Shown: positions 1-6,319, numbered from the stretch's first letter. The stretch is 8,313 bases of DNA from Opitutaceae bacterium (GCA_025352845.1 JANXSC010000084.1:1-8313); one strand, 5' to 3'. Numbers and translations are program-made. Notes: a model not told the origin generated them from the sequence alone.

Positions 1-757
1 GAATGAGGCCCTCGGCATCGACGATGGCCTGGAGTTTTTCCACGGTGAGATTCCGGCTCGGTGCGATGTCGGCGAGCATCCCGCCCCAGATATCGCCGAG
101 GAGTTTCTGCACTTCCTCGCGATTTTCCGGACTCATCTCGCGGCGCGTGAAGGGCTCGACCGCGGATTTGTATTTCCCGACGCGCGTGACCTGGACGTTG
201 ATGCCGTATTTCTCAAAGGCCCCGGCAAAAAACATCGGCTCGCTCGCCAGCCCCGGCATGAACACCAGCCCGTAGGGATCGATCGCCAAATCGCTGGCGA
301 CGGAGGCGACGTAGTAGCTCTTGGCCGTGACCTGCGTGAGGTAGGCGACGACGGGTTTGCCGCTCACGCGGAAATCGTCCAGGGCGGTGCGGACTTCTTT
401 CAGCGCCGCATAGCCGGAACCATACGAGGCGGGCGCGAAATCGCCGGTGACAAACACGCCCGCGATCCGGTCGTCCTTCGCCGCCGCGCGGAGGGCGCGC
501 GTCACCGTGCGGAGCTGCACGGAGTCGGACTTGCCGCCGAGGATGCTCAGGTCGATGGGAGCCGGCGCATCCGCGACATTGGTCGAGAGGTCGAAGACGA
601 GGTAGGAACCGCGGTCGAAGGACGGCATCGCCTTCTCTCCGCCGCCGCCCATGGCGACCATGGTGGCCATAAACCCCAAAAACAGGAGCACCGCGCCCAC
701 GGAAAAGATCATCAGCGCCACCAGCGCACCGAGCATCGAGGTGAAAAAATTCTTCAT
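1..757 (-). CDS. sppA: Signal peptide peptidase SppA, N-terminal half (partial, runs off left edge)
   Basis: Reading the complement from the ATG at 757 gives an open frame of 252 residues with no stop before the window edge. Residues 9-33 form a hydrophobic membrane anchor (MLGALVALMIFSVGAVLLFL). The rest matches the N-terminal repeat of 67K-type SppA: AKSYYVASVASD (145-156), PYGLVFMPGL (161-170) and RVGKYKSAVEPF (192-203). In E. coli SppA the lysine of the YKSAVEPF motif is the general base; here it is K197. The nucleophilic serine lies in the C-terminal repeat, outside the window. The family cleaves leftover signal peptides within the membrane, with its catalytic bowl on the outer face. No clear Shine-Dalgarno precedes the start. 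It is divergent from the gene at 932, and the 174-base gap (758-931) should hold both promoters, but no convincing -35/-10 pair was found. Confidence 0.9.
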   Translation of the reverse strand, partial: MKNFFTSMLGALVALMIFSVGAVLLFLGFMATMVAMGGGGEKAMPSFDRGSYLVFDLSTNVADAPAPIDLSILGGKSDSVQLRTVTRALRAAAKDDRIAGVFVTGDFAPASYGSGYAALKEVRTALDDFRVSGKPVVAYLTQVTAKSYYVASVASDLAIDPYGLVFMPGLASEPMFFAGAFEKYGINVQVTRVGKYKSAVEPFTRREMSPENREEVQKLLGDIWGGMLADIAPSRNLTVEKLQAIVDAEGLI

Positions 758-931
758 GCGTGGCGCGGACCGTAGCCGGTTTCCCCGCTTGCTCCAGTCC
801 GAAAGGGCGAAACCTGCCGGCGACGCATTATCTCCTAAGCAAATCGGCCTTTGTTACGATTGGTTAAGAGAATCCTCCACTCGCCACACGAATTGTTGCA
901 CCAACCCGAGCCCAACCCATATTCACCGACC

Positions 932-2437
932 ATGAGCGAGAAAAAAGAAGTGCTCACTGCGAACGCCAAGGCGCTCGCAATCAACCTCGACGAGGCCAAA
1001 TACGGCACGTTTGCCGAAATCGGCGCAGGCCAGGAAGTCGCCCGCGTGTTCTTTCAGGCCGGCGGCGCGTCGCGCACCGTCGCCAAGACGATCTCGGCCT
1101 ACGACATGAATTTCAGCGACGCCATCTACGGCAAGGCGCCGCGCTACGTTTCGCGTGAGCGACTCGGGCTGATGCTCGACCACGAATACAACCTGCTCCT
1201 CGAACGCCTCGCCGGGCCGCGCGGCGACCGCTCCACATTTTTCGTCTTCGCCGACACCGTTGCCACCAAGGGCTACAAGAGCGCAAACGAGGCCCACGGA
1301 TGGCTGGGCGTGCGTTTCCAAACCGAACCGGGCGGTCCGCCCAGTGAGGCGCTGCTTCACGTGCGGATGTGGGACAATGATGCGGTGCTCCAACAGGAAG
1401 CGCTCGGCATCGCCGGCACGAACCTGATCTACGCGGCGTTTTACCACCGCGACAACCCGGGGCAGTTCATCGAGTCGCTCGCCGATGGCCTCGGCACGCA
1501 GCGCATCGAGGTGGACATGCTGAAGTTCTCCGGCCCGGCCTTCGCCGGCGTGGACAACCGCATCATGGCGCTCTACCTCGTGCAGCACGGCCTCACCAAC
1601 GCGGTGATGTTCGGCCCCAAGGGCGACGTGCTCCAGCCCTCCGAGGTGCTCTATAAAAAGGCGATTCTCGTCGAGCGCGGCAGTTTCCGCCCGGTCACGC
1701 ACGTCAACATCGACATGCTCAACTGCGCGACCTCGCAGTTCGTGCAGGAGCCGGAGGTGAAGGGGAAGGACGTGATCGTGCTCATGGAGATCACGATGAA
1801 CAACCTCTTGGCCTCGGGCACGATCGACGCACAGGACTTCCTCCAGCGCGTCGACCTGCTCGGGGAACTCGGCCTGACCGCGCTCATCTCGAACTATTCG
1901 GAGTATTACCGGCTCACCTCGTATTTCCGCCGCTACACGAAGGAAATGATCGGTGTGCCCATGGGCATCAACAACCTCCTCGAGATCTTTAACGAGAAAT
2001 ACTACGAGCACCTCGAGGGCGGCATCCTTGAATCGTTCGGCCGGATGTTCCGCCACGCAGTGAAACTCTACATTTACCCGATGCGCCAGGAGGCGTATGA
2101 CCGCTACCTCTCGAAAGACTCCGCGCATGGTGTCGGCTCGATCATCGGCCACCCGATGGCGGCCAACGTCCTCATCACCGCGAAGAACGTCCACGTCGCC
2201 GACCGCCTGCGCAACCTCTACGACTACCTGCTCGAAAACCACTACATCGACTGCATCGTGGGCTTCGACCAGCAGGTGCTCGGCGTCTTCTCGCGCGACG
2301 TGCTCGGCCGCATCCGCGAATCCGATCCGACGTGGGAGCAGATGGTCCCCGCCACGGTTGCGGCGGCGATCAAGAAACGCCGGCTCTTCGGCTACACCGG
2401 CGACAAGCCCGCGATGGCACCGGAAAAGATCGCGTAG
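932..2437 (+). CDS. Conserved protein of unknown function, 501 residues
   Basis: I recognise a conserved bacterial family but no experimentally supported function. The start ATG at 932 is chosen because the strongly patterned sequence begins there (MSEKKEVL..., then EAKYGTFAEIGAGQEVARVFF, 21-41); an upstream TTG at 851 would add a nondescript basic stretch. Likely conserved blocks are SAYDMNFSDAIYG (55-67), RYVSRERLGLMLDHEY (71-86), the GDRSTFFVFADTVA stretch (98-111), HGWLGVRFQ (122-130), THVNIDMLNCATSQF (256-270) and GFDQQVLGVFSRD (444-456). There is no signal peptide or membrane segment, so it is probably cytoplasmic. I recall relatives carrying inconsistent labels, including nicotinate-nucleotide adenylyltransferase, but no GxFxPxHxGH-type nucleotidyltransferase motif is visible, so I do not adopt that name. 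The next gene starts 5 bases after its stop, which implies co-expression. Confidence is high that it is a real gene and low for any role. Confidence 0.93.
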   Translation: MSEKKEVLTANAKALAINLDEAKYGTFAEIGAGQEVARVFFQAGGASRTVAKTISAYDMNFSDAIYGKAPRYVSRERLGLMLDHEYNLLLERLAGPRGDRSTFFVFADTVATKGYKSANEAHGWLGVRFQTEPGGPPSEALLHVRMWDNDAVLQQEALGIAGTNLIYAAFYHRDNPGQFIESLADGLGTQRIEVDMLKFSGPAFAGVDNRIMALYLVQHGLTNAVMFGPKGDVLQPSEVLYKKAILVERGSFRPVTHVNIDMLNCATSQFVQEPEVKGKDVIVLMEITMNNLLASGTIDAQDFLQRVDLLGELGLTALISNYSEYYRLTSYFRRYTKEMIGVPMGINNLLEIFNEKYYEHLEGGILESFGRMFRHAVKLYIYPMRQEAYDRYLSKDSAHGVGSIIGHPMAANVLITAKNVHVADRLRNLYDYLLENHYIDCIVGFDQQVLGVFSRDVLGRIRESDPTWEQMVPATVAAAIKKRRLFGYTGDKPAMAPEKIA

Positions 2438-2442
2438 GGTCA

Positions 2443-3123
2443 ATGACGCTCACCGCCCTCGCGCCCGATCTCTGGGAGTTCAACGCGCCGTTGCGCGTCC
2501 TCGGGATGGCGCTGGGGCACCGCATGACCGTGGCGCGCCTGCCGGACGGCGCGCTGTGGGTGCACTCGCCCGTGGAGTATTCGTCTGCGCTCGCCGCGGA
2601 ACTCGCGCGGCTCGGTCCGGTGGCCCACATCGTCGCGCCCAACGCGATGCACGACACCTATCTTGAGGGCTGGTTCGCGGCGTTTCCGGCGGCACGCTTT
2701 CACGGCGCGCGCGGCTTCACGAAATTTCGGCCCGATCTGAAATTCACCGACGCGCTCGGCGACACGCCGCACGCCGCGTGGACGAAGACGTTTGATCAGC
2801 ACATGATCCGTGGGATGCCGCGGCTCAACGAGGTGGCGTTTCTCCAACGCGCCTCCCGCACGCTCATCCTCACCGACCTCGTTTTCAACCTTGGGCCGGA
2901 CATGCCGTTCCTCAGCCGCGTGTTGCTGCGCGTGAACGGCTGCGACTGCAAGTTCGGCCCGTCGCGCCTCCTGAAGACCACGATCAAGGACCGCGCCGCG
3001 CTGCGCCGCTCGCTCGATCGCCTCCTCGCGTGGGACTTCGATCGCATCGTCGTCAGCCACGGCCGCAACGTCGAGACGGGTGGCAAGACGATGCTGCGCG
3101 AGGCGTTCGTCTTCCTGAAGTAG
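2443..3123 (+). CDS. DUF4336 family protein (metallo-beta-lactamase-fold-like), 226 residues
   Basis: The protein follows the DUF4336 pattern: ALAPDLWEFNAPL (5-17), HRMTVARLPDGALWVHSPV (26-44), VAPNAMHDTYLEGW (64-77), NEVAFLQRASRTLILTDLVF (119-138 region onward to 148), and a late VVSHG (203-207). These blocks line up with a metallo-beta-lactamase fold. H70, D145 and H206 stand where metal ligands would be expected, although the classical HxHxDH motif is not present, so hydrolase activity is uncertain. There is no signal peptide. The ATG at 2443 lies 5 bases after the stop of the preceding gene and marks where family similarity begins; longer upstream readings overlap that gene and look unrelated. 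The stop codon TAG at 3121 is also the first unit of the repeat that follows. The tight pairing with the 501-residue protein suggests a shared but unknown process. Family call good, substrate unknown. Confidence 0.85.
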   Translation: MTLTALAPDLWEFNAPLRVLGMALGHRMTVARLPDGALWVHSPVEYSSALAAELARLGPVAHIVAPNAMHDTYLEGWFAAFPAARFHGARGFTKFRPDLKFTDALGDTPHAAWTKTFDQHMIRGMPRLNEVAFLQRASRTLILTDLVFNLGPDMPFLSRVLLRVNGCDCKFGPSRLLKTTIKDRAALRRSLDRLLAWDFDRIVVSHGRNVETGGKTMLREAFVFLK

Positions 3124-3202
3124 CGAGTAGTGAGTAGCGGGTAGCGAGCATCCCAAGAGGGGCTTTTCTACTCGCTACCCGCTACCCGCTACCCACTACT
3201 TT
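3121..3202. repeat. Heptamer-built inverted repeat
   Basis: Four TAGYGRG units run head to tail at 3121-3148 (TAGCGAG, TAGTGAG, TAGCGGG, TAGCGAG). Five CTAC-type units occupy 3168-3202 (CTACTCG, CTACCCG twice, CTACCCA, CTACTTT), in the opposite orientation. The spacer at 3149-3167 is unrelated. Because both arms are repetitive they can pair in two registers: 3134-3148 with 3171-3185 (15 of 15), or 3127-3144 with 3182-3199 (17 of 18). The first unit supplies the stop codon of the DUF4336 gene. Confidence 0.85.
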
Positions 3203-3204
3203 TT
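3127..3204 (+). terminator. Hairpin followed by T-run, possible intrinsic terminator
   Basis: An 18-base stem (3127-3144 with 3182-3199, one A:C mismatch) is followed directly by five T at 3200-3204. The shape fits a rho-independent terminator for the 932-3123 gene pair. The loop is long (37 bases) but can pair further (3145-3148 with 3171-3174). The next start codon lies only 6 bases past the T-run, so if this hairpin terminates efficiently, the downstream gene has no room for its own promoter except inside or upstream of the hairpin. It may therefore attenuate rather than terminate. Confidence 0.5.
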
Positions 3205-3210
3205 CGCCCC

Positions 3211-4071
3211 ATGCGCTTTCACAAATACCATGCCCTCGGCAACGACTACATCGTCCTCGATCCGCGCGATTTCCCCTCGTGGCAACCCGCGCCGACCGTC
3301 GAGCAGATTCGCGTCGTGTGCCACCGGAATTTCGGCGTCGGCTCCGACGGCATCCTCTGGGGTCCGTTGCCGTCGCAGCAGAGCGAGTTCGGCCTGCGCA
3401 TCTTCAACCCCGACGGCTCCGAAGCGGAAAAATCCGGCAACGGCCTGCGCATCTTCTCGCGTTTCCTCTTCGATCAGGGCTTGGTGAAGAAAACCGATTT
3501 CACGGTCGAGACGCCCGGCGGCCACGTCGCGGTCGCGTTAAAAAACAACGCCCAGCTCATCTCCATCGCGATGGGCCGCGTGAGTTTCGACAGCGCCAAG
3601 ATTCCCGTGAACGTCACCGGTGCTCCGCGCGAAGTCCTCAACGAAAAAATCCAAATCCTCGACCGCGAGTTCACCTACTGCGCCGCGACCATCGGCAATC
3701 CGCACTGCGTGATTCCGCTGCCCGCCGTCACGCCCGAGCTGGCGCACAAATACGGCCCGCACCTCGAGTCGCACGCCAACTTCCCGCGCAAGACCAACGT
3801 CCAGTTCCTCCATGTCCTCGACCGGAAAAACATCCGCATCGAAATCTGGGAGCGCGGCGCCGGCTACACTCTCGCTTCCGGCAGCAGCTCCAGCGCGTCG
3901 GCCGCCGTGGCCCATCGCCTCGGTCTCGTCGATCGCGACGTGACCGTCCACATGCCCGGCGGCCAGATCGGCATCGGCATCGGCGACGGTTTCTCGATCA
4001 TGATGACGGGCACGGTGAACAAAGTAGCCGACGGCACGATGCACCCGGAGCTGTTTGCCGTGAAAGTCTGA
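3211..4071 (+). CDS. dapF: DapF-family protein (diaminopimelate epimerase-like) with both catalytic cysteines replaced by serine
   Basis: This 286-residue protein has the DapF two-lobe layout and usual length. Visible motifs are FHKYHALGNDYIVLD (3-17), GVGSDGIL (42-49), RIFNPDGSEAEKSGNGLR (63-80), IGNPHCVIPL (161-170), FPRKTNVQF (191-199) and ERGAGYTLASGSSSSAS (214-230). Compared with E. coli DapF from memory, substrate-binding N11, N66, N163, N196, E214 and R215 are kept. The two catalytic cysteines, in CGNG and ACGSGAC, are S75 (codon 3433) and S223 (codon 3877). Classical DapF interconverts LL- and meso-diaminopimelate for lysine and peptidoglycan with this thiolate pair, so this protein may be inactive, act on another substrate, or use different chemistry. 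The rest of the fold is intact, with no frameshift, arguing against a decaying gene. The start follows a hairpin by 6 bases, with no Shine-Dalgarno. Family call firm; epimerase activity doubtful. Confidence 0.9.
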   Translation: MRFHKYHALGNDYIVLDPRDFPSWQPAPTVEQIRVVCHRNFGVGSDGILWGPLPSQQSEFGLRIFNPDGSEAEKSGNGLRIFSRFLFDQGLVKKTDFTVETPGGHVAVALKNNAQLISIAMGRVSFDSAKIPVNVTGAPREVLNEKIQILDREFTYCAATIGNPHCVIPLPAVTPELAHKYGPHLESHANFPRKTNVQFLHVLDRKNIRIEIWERGAGYTLASGSSSSASAAVAHRLGLVDRDVTVHMPGGQIGIGIGDGFSIMMTGTVNKVADGTMHPELFAVKV

Positions 4072-4098
4072 GCGCGGCCGAACTCGGCTTCGTTAGCC

Positions 4099-4191
4099 AT
4101 GCCCTTCCCCGTCACCGCCCGCGAGAAATGGATTCTCGCCGTCGTCGCCCTACTCATCGTGCTGGGACTGGCGGGGATGGCGTGGCTGTAG
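4099..4191 (+). CDS. Possible 30-residue single-pass membrane peptide
   Basis: An ATG at 4099, 27 bases after the dapF-like stop, opens a 30-codon frame ending in TAG at 4189-4191. The product starts MPFPVTAREKW and continues as an uninterrupted hydrophobic run of about 19 residues (12-30: ILAVVALLIVLGLAGMAWL) to the C-terminus. A short basic head followed by one membrane helix is what a small membrane protein looks like, with the head predicted cytoplasmic. No Shine-Dalgarno is visible, but other genes here lack one too. The stop codon overlaps the left GTAGGGA repeat of the palindromic element. It could also be a chance frame, or the remnant of a longer gene cut by that element. I cannot assign a function. 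Confidence 0.42.
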   Translation: MPFPVTAREKWILAVVALLIVLGLAGMAWL

Positions 4192-4194
4192 GGA

Positions 4195-4314
4195 CGACGC
4201 TAATCAGGGTTTGAGCGTCCGCTCAAACCCACGGGCGGGACGCCCGTGCCACGTGGCATGGGCGTCCCGCCCATGTCGCCAAACCAGCGGACGCTCAAAA
4301 CCTGATTTGCGTCC
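4195..4314. repeat. MITE-like nested palindrome with 7-base flanking direct repeats
   Basis: The arms 4202-4223 and 4286-4307 are inverted copies (21 of 22 matching), extended by 4196-4200 with 4309-4313. Inside the left arm, 4207-4216 pairs perfectly with 4221-4230 around four bases. The centre, 4233-4251 with 4254-4272, is an 18 of 19 hairpin with a two-base loop. GTAGGGA occurs as a direct repeat on both sides (4188-4194 and 4315-4321), like a target-site duplication. There is no coding capacity for a transposase, so movement would need an enzyme in trans. The 295-base stretch 4192-4486 otherwise holds only the sigma gene leader. Confidence 0.75.
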
Positions 4315-4361
4315 GTAGGGATGAAGTGCCGCGAAAAGCCTCGCCAAGCCAGCGGTCGCTG

Positions 4362-4387
4362 CATCCCTTTTGCCTCGGCGCACGTAT
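4362..4387 (+). promoter_or_regulatory. Candidate autoregulatory ECF (SigK-like) promoter
   Basis: CATCC (4362-4366) is followed after 16 bases by CGTAT (4383-4387). I recall the mycobacterial SigK promoter as CCATCC, 16-17 bases, then CCGAAT, so the -35 half and the spacing agree and the -10 half agrees partly. The site lies about 100 bases upstream of the sigma gene start at 4487, and the sigma factor resembles the SigK group. A transcript starting near 4394 would exclude the far-upstream TTG at 4370. This is a single-site visual match and may be chance. Confidence 0.28.
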
Positions 4388-4469
4388 GACTGGCAGATGT
4401 CCATCTCGATTCCCTGTTTTCCCGACGGCCTCTTCCACGCCGTGGCGGAGCAGGAGAGCGCGTCACCGT

Positions 4470-4477
4470 GGAGAGGA
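4470..4477 (+). promoter_or_regulatory. Ribosome binding site deciding the sigma factor start
   Basis: GGAGAGGA at 4470-4477 lies 9 bases before the ATG at 4487. It is the clearest Shine-Dalgarno sequence in the window and favours that ATG over the in-frame ATG at 4397 and TTG at 4370, neither of which has one. It sits in otherwise uncharacteristic protein sequence if read through. Confidence 0.6.
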
Positions 4478-4486
4478 CGCGGCAGG

Positions 4487-5089
4487 ATGACACCGCCCGC
4501 CTCCACCGGCTCGCCGCCACCCGACAATCGCCAGCACATCGACGCGCGGCTGATGCAACGCGTCGCCCAAGGCGACAGGCAGGCCTATGGCGACCTTTAT
4601 GACCGTTTCTCGGGTCCGCTGCTGGGCGCCGCCCAACTGATCCTGCGCGATTCGGCCGAGGCGCAGGATGTCATGCACGACGCCTTCGTGACGATTTGGG
4701 AAAAAGCCACGACCTTCGAGGTGGGCCGCGGCAGCGCGTTTTCTTGGGCCGTCACGCTCGTGCGCAACCGCGCCATCGATCGCGTGCGCATGCGCCGCCG
4801 CCGCGCCGAGCTGCTCGCCGACTCGGTCCTCTCCGATCTCGGCTATGCCGAGGTCGCGACGGAATCGACCGGCAGCGAATCCGCCGCCCTCGGCGACGAC
4901 GCCCGCGCCGTGCGCGCCGCCGTGGCCACGCTGCCCGCCGAGCAAAAGCGCGCGCTGGAACTGGCGTTCTTCGGCGGCCTCACCCAGGAGGAAATCGCGC
5001 GCAAACTTTCCGAACCGCTCGGCACCGTGAAGGCCCGCATCCGCCGCGGCCTCCTCAAACTTCGCGAGTCACTCGCGCTCCGGCCATGA
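4487..5089 (+). CDS. ECF RNA polymerase sigma factor, SigK-like group
   Basis: From the ATG at 4487 the product has 200 residues, normal for this class. Region 2 spans about 18-106: core-polymerase-binding DVMHDAFVTIWEKA (61-74), then GSAFSWAVTLVRNRAIDRVR (82-101), which covers -10 recognition and melting and has the GSAxxW...NRAIDRVR pattern of the SigK/RskA-linked group. A variable linker (107-138) leads to region 4 (139-196), with a helix-turn-helix at about 165-187 (LTQEEIARKLSEPLGTVKAR) for -35 binding. It would redirect RNA polymerase to a stress regulon when freed from its anti-sigma factor. The final bases form ATGA with the next start, so the pair is translationally coupled. An in-frame ATG at 4397 would add 30 proline/glycine-rich residues, less likely. 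The stimulus and target genes cannot be read from the window. Confidence 0.88.
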   Translation: MTPPASTGSPPPDNRQHIDARLMQRVAQGDRQAYGDLYDRFSGPLLGAAQLILRDSAEAQDVMHDAFVTIWEKATTFEVGRGSAFSWAVTLVRNRAIDRVRMRRRRAELLADSVLSDLGYAEVATESTGSESAALGDDARAVRAAVATLPAEQKRALELAFFGGLTQEEIARKLSEPLGTVKARIRRGLLKLRESLALRP

Positions 5090-6183
5090 TAGACGATCAC
5101 CACGAGGAACTCGCCGCGCTCCATGCCCTCGACCTGCTCGAAGGGGCTGAGCGCACGCAGTTCGAACAGGCGCTCGCCCGCGATCCCGCGCTACAGGCAC
5201 TGGTGTTGTCGCTGCGCGACACTTCTGCCGCCCTCGCGCACCTCGCTCCGGCCGTGCCGCCACCGCCCGGTCTGAAGCACCGCGTGCTGGCTTCGATCGA
5301 CGCGCTCGAGAAGAACGACCCCGCGCCTGACAACGTGATTCGCCCCGCGCCCGCGGTGTTTCGCCTGAGCCGGATGATTCCCTGGGCCGCCGCCGCTGCC
5401 CTCGTCGTTTGCTCCGCGTGGTTGGGATCGCGTTACCTTGCCGTGCGCGTCGAAGCGGACCTGGCCCGCAAGGAACAGAAGCTCACCGAACTGACGCTCC
5501 AGTCTTCGCAGCAACAACTCGAGGCCGAGCGCATCATCGCGCGGCGCCGGGCGGAGAATGCCCAACAGCAGATTGCCACCGCCGGCACCCAGCTCGAAAC
5601 CACCCGCGCGCTGGTCGCCGAGCGCGACCGCCTCCTCGCCGAGGCCCGCACCCAAACCGCCGAACGCGATCGGTTGATCGCCGAGGCGCGCACGCAGCTC
5701 ACGACCCGTGAGCGCGAGATCGCGATCCTCACGCAGCGCATCGACATCTTCACTGGTGCCGCCGAGGAAATCGGCCGCAAGCTCGGCGAAGCCCAACAGC
5801 AGGTCGCGCGCCTCACCTTTGAGCTGAAATCTCAGGGCGATTTGGCGGATTTCAAAATCACGACGCTCGCCTCGTTGCTGAAAAACTCGCCGCAGGCCCT
5901 CGCCGTCGCCGTCTGGGATCCGGGCAAACAAGAGGGCGTGCTGAAGGTGGAAAAACTTCCCGCGCTGTTGGCGAACCAAGATTACCAACTTTGGATCGTC
6001 GATCCGCAGTATCCCAATCCGGTCGATGGTGGCGTGTTCACGGTCGATCCCAAGACGGGCGAGGCGCGGCGCAAGTTCAAGGCCAAGCAGCCGGTCGGCG
6101 CGGTGAACGCGTTTGCCGTCACGCTCGAACAAAAAGGTGGCGTGCCCGTGGCAAAGGGACCGTTTGTGCTGCTCGGCAAATGA
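5086..6183 (+). CDS. RskA-type transmembrane anti-sigma factor with extended coiled coil
   Basis: The 365-residue product begins at the ATG overlapping the sigma stop. The N-terminal segment (about 7-75, LHALDLLEGAERTQFEQAL at 12-30) resembles the sigma-binding domain of RskA; the zinc ligands HxxxCxxC are absent, as in that group. A membrane helix spans about 98-120 (IPWAAAAALVVCSAWLGS...). Residues 121-250 are rich in E, R, Q, A and L and look like a continuous coiled coil, including near-identical 14-residue units at 178-191 and 192-205 (AERDRLLAEARTQT, AERDRLIAEARTQL). Residues 264-363 match the RskA C-terminal domain: LPALLANQDYQLWIVDP (291-307), GGVFTVDPKTG (315-325) and AFAVTLEQKGGVPVAKGP (342-359). 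The protein would hold the sigma factor at the membrane, with the coiled coil and sensor domain outside, and release it after proteolysis. The coiled coil makes it much longer than the roughly 230-residue mycobacterial RskA. Confidence 0.87.
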   Translation: MIDDHHEELAALHALDLLEGAERTQFEQALARDPALQALVLSLRDTSAALAHLAPAVPPPPGLKHRVLASIDALEKNDPAPDNVIRPAPAVFRLSRMIPWAAAAALVVCSAWLGSRYLAVRVEADLARKEQKLTELTLQSSQQQLEAERIIARRRAENAQQQIATAGTQLETTRALVAERDRLLAEARTQTAERDRLIAEARTQLTTREREIAILTQRIDIFTGAAEEIGRKLGEAQQQVARLTFELKSQGDLADFKITTLASLLKNSPQALAVAVWDPGKQEGVLKVEKLPALLANQDYQLWIVDPQYPNPVDGGVFTVDPKTGEARRKFKAKQPVGAVNAFAVTLEQKGGVPVAKGPFVLLGK

Positions 6184-6196
6184 TGTCTCCACCGTA

Positions 6197-6267
6197 GCGC
6201 GGTCAGCCTGACCGCGCATTTCCAACGGGCACGAGCTGCCTGCCCGTGCTCCGAGGCCTGAGCCTCG
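6197..6267. repeat. Three consecutive hairpins between anti-sigma gene and fabV
   Basis: Hairpin one pairs 6197-6205 with 6209-6217 (9 of 9, three-base loop). Hairpin two pairs 6225-6231 with 6241-6247 (7 of 7). Hairpin three pairs 6252-6257 with 6262-6267 (6 of 6, four-base loop). None is followed by a T-run, so they are poor intrinsic terminators. The first is preceded by GTAG, as are palindromes elsewhere in the window. Confidence 0.7.
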
Positions 6268-6319
6268 CATCGAAAACCGCTCTTGCCACTCATGCGGGCG
6301 GCGCGAAATCATGGTCGCG

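Noticed and set aside
851..931. Upstream TTG start extending the 501-residue protein by 27 residues
   Set aside because: The extension is unlike the conserved pattern, and the ATG at 932 matches where the family-like sequence begins.
932..2437. Naming the 501-residue protein nicotinate-nucleotide adenylyltransferase
   Set aside because: No nucleotidyltransferase motif such as GxFxPxHxGH is visible; the label is only a remembered, inconsistent database name.
923..2443. 506-residue open frame on the minus strand opposite the 501-residue gene
   Set aside because: It has low-complexity V/E/A/R/H composition typical of the complement of G+C-rich coding DNA, and the plus strand has clear family-like motifs.
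3121..3202. Heptamer array as a CRISPR
   Set aside because: Units are 7 bases long without unique spacers, and the two halves are inverted relative to each other.
4370..4486. TTG 4370 or ATG 4397 as sigma factor start
   Set aside because: Neither has a ribosome binding site, the added residues are unlike sigma factors, and ATG 4487 has GGAGAGGA at good spacing.
4204..4539. Minus-strand frames across the MITE-like element
   Set aside because: They read through the palindrome and into the opposite strand of the sigma gene, with no family features.
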